14,905 nucleotides of DNA from DASSKW01 sp035690065 (GTDB taxonomy: Bacteria > Pseudomonadota > Gammaproteobacteria > Natronospirales > REEB76). Below the pieces are notes generated by a model. It saw nothing but the letters and a program-made list of their open reading frames with translations, was not told the origin of the DNA and searched no databases. A program made the translations under genes and the position numbers. Positions 14,531-14,905 of this stretch are shown one piece after another. Location of the stretch: contig DASSKW010000056.1 in assembly GCA_035690065.1 (NCBI GenBank), positions 1 through 14,905 of the forward strand. The letters run 5' to 3'. Positions within the stretch are counted from its first letter, which is position 1, and each line of letters starts with the position of its first letter.

Positions 14531-14905
14531 TGAGACAGGGCATGCGTATCTACCTGAAACAATTGATCCATGCTCACCGCGCATGGTTTGCGGTTGGTGG
14601 CGGTACGTGCGTTGTGGTCGCGGCTCTGGCGGCTGCTACCGTAGCGTCGATGCAACCGTTGCCGGCCAGTTTGCAACTCCAACCGCGTCCAGGTGCCGAT
14701 CCACGTCTCCTCGACCGAAATGGAATACCCCTTGGTGGGCCGCTTGTCGCCGGCTGGAACGTATATGACGCGGTACCGCTCCAGACTGTTCCGGAATTTC
14801 TACAGGAGGCGTTTCTTGTTTCCGAAGATCGGCGTTTCTATGTTCATGGTGGCGCAGATTGGTCCGCGCGTCTGCACGCACTGTGGCAAAATCTCGTCAA
14901 TCTGC
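14530..14905 (+). CDS. pbpC: Penicillin-binding protein 1C-like, N-terminal part (cut by window end)
   Basis: The frame starts at ATG 14530, sharing one base with the A2M stop (TGATG), and stays open to the last base, giving about 125 residues. ATG 14542 is an alternative start with GAG 7 bases upstream. A single membrane-spanning segment (about residues 20-42, FAVGGGTCVVVAALAAATVA) leads to LLDRNGIPLGGPL and then SEDRRFYVHGGADW, the first conserved motif of glycosyltransferase family 51, whose catalytic Glu is residue 99. This is the N-terminus of a bifunctional peptidoglycan synthase. The A2M neighbour and the motif's style point to PbpC, which in E. coli lies next to yfhM. The transpeptidase domain is beyond the window. 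Confidence 0.87.
   Translation, partial: MRQGMRIYLKQLIHAHRAWFAVGGGTCVVVAALAAATVASMQPLPASLQLQPRPGADPRLLDRNGIPLGGPLVAGWNVYDAVPLQTVPEFLQEAFLVSEDRRFYVHGGADWSARLHALWQNLVNL

Noticed and set aside
1..14905. CRISPR array, insertion sequence, integrase or phage genes
   Set aside because: No regularly spaced repeats, transposase, recombinase or phage structural proteins are seen on either strand.

Overview
The window looks like part of a gammaproteobacterial chromosome. The evidence is a class 1A AdoMet decarboxylase, a CRP/Vfr/Clp-type regulator, a Coq7 ubiquinone hydroxylase, and the order trpG-trpD-trpC, crp, speD, coq7, which from memory resembles the arrangement around vfr in Pseudomonas and clp in xanthomonads. 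Base composition is moderately GC-rich. I would not name a genus. Most of the window is core metabolism; the accessory-looking part starts after a tRNA gene.

Region 1 (29-2496, + strand) is a tryptophan block. trpG and trpD are separated by 66 bases containing a GC-rich hairpin, and trpC overlaps trpD by 4 bases. Anthranilate synthase component I and the later trp genes are not in the window. A CRP-like regulator (2483-3169, - strand) runs convergently into the end of trpC and overlaps it by 14 bases.

Region 2 (3394-5058, + strand) is a compact operon: speD, a small two-helix membrane protein that starts inside the speD stop, and a GNAT acetyltransferase. coq7 (- strand) converges on it with an 18-base gap. 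Next come a DUF481 outer-membrane protein and a small thioredoxin-like [2Fe-2S] ferredoxin, both on +. A strong sigma70-type promoter then precedes rplM-rpsI (ribosomal proteins L13 and S9).

Region 3 (8123-8390) holds a complete tRNA-Gln(CTG) gene with encoded CCA, followed at once by a canonical rho-independent terminator. Upstream, an exact 25-bp copy of the 5' end of this tRNA gene (8149-8173) is joined to a nested inverted repeat with a perfect 12+1+12 palindrome. This structure is not explained by any gene and is the most unusual item in the window.

Region 4 (8522-14905, + strand) is an alpha-2-macroglobulin-like protein of about 2002 residues with a thioester motif (Cys-Trp-Glu-Gln), followed with a one-base overlap by the start of a PbpC-type penicillin-binding protein that runs off the window. 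The pair matches the known bacterial A2M-PbpC partnership, proposed to combine protease trapping in the periplasm with peptidoglycan repair. No wholly new multi-gene system is evident. The best leads are the partial tRNA/palindrome structure, the enlarged A2M, and a CRP protein with mixed Vfr and Clp features and a tail encoded across the trpC stop.
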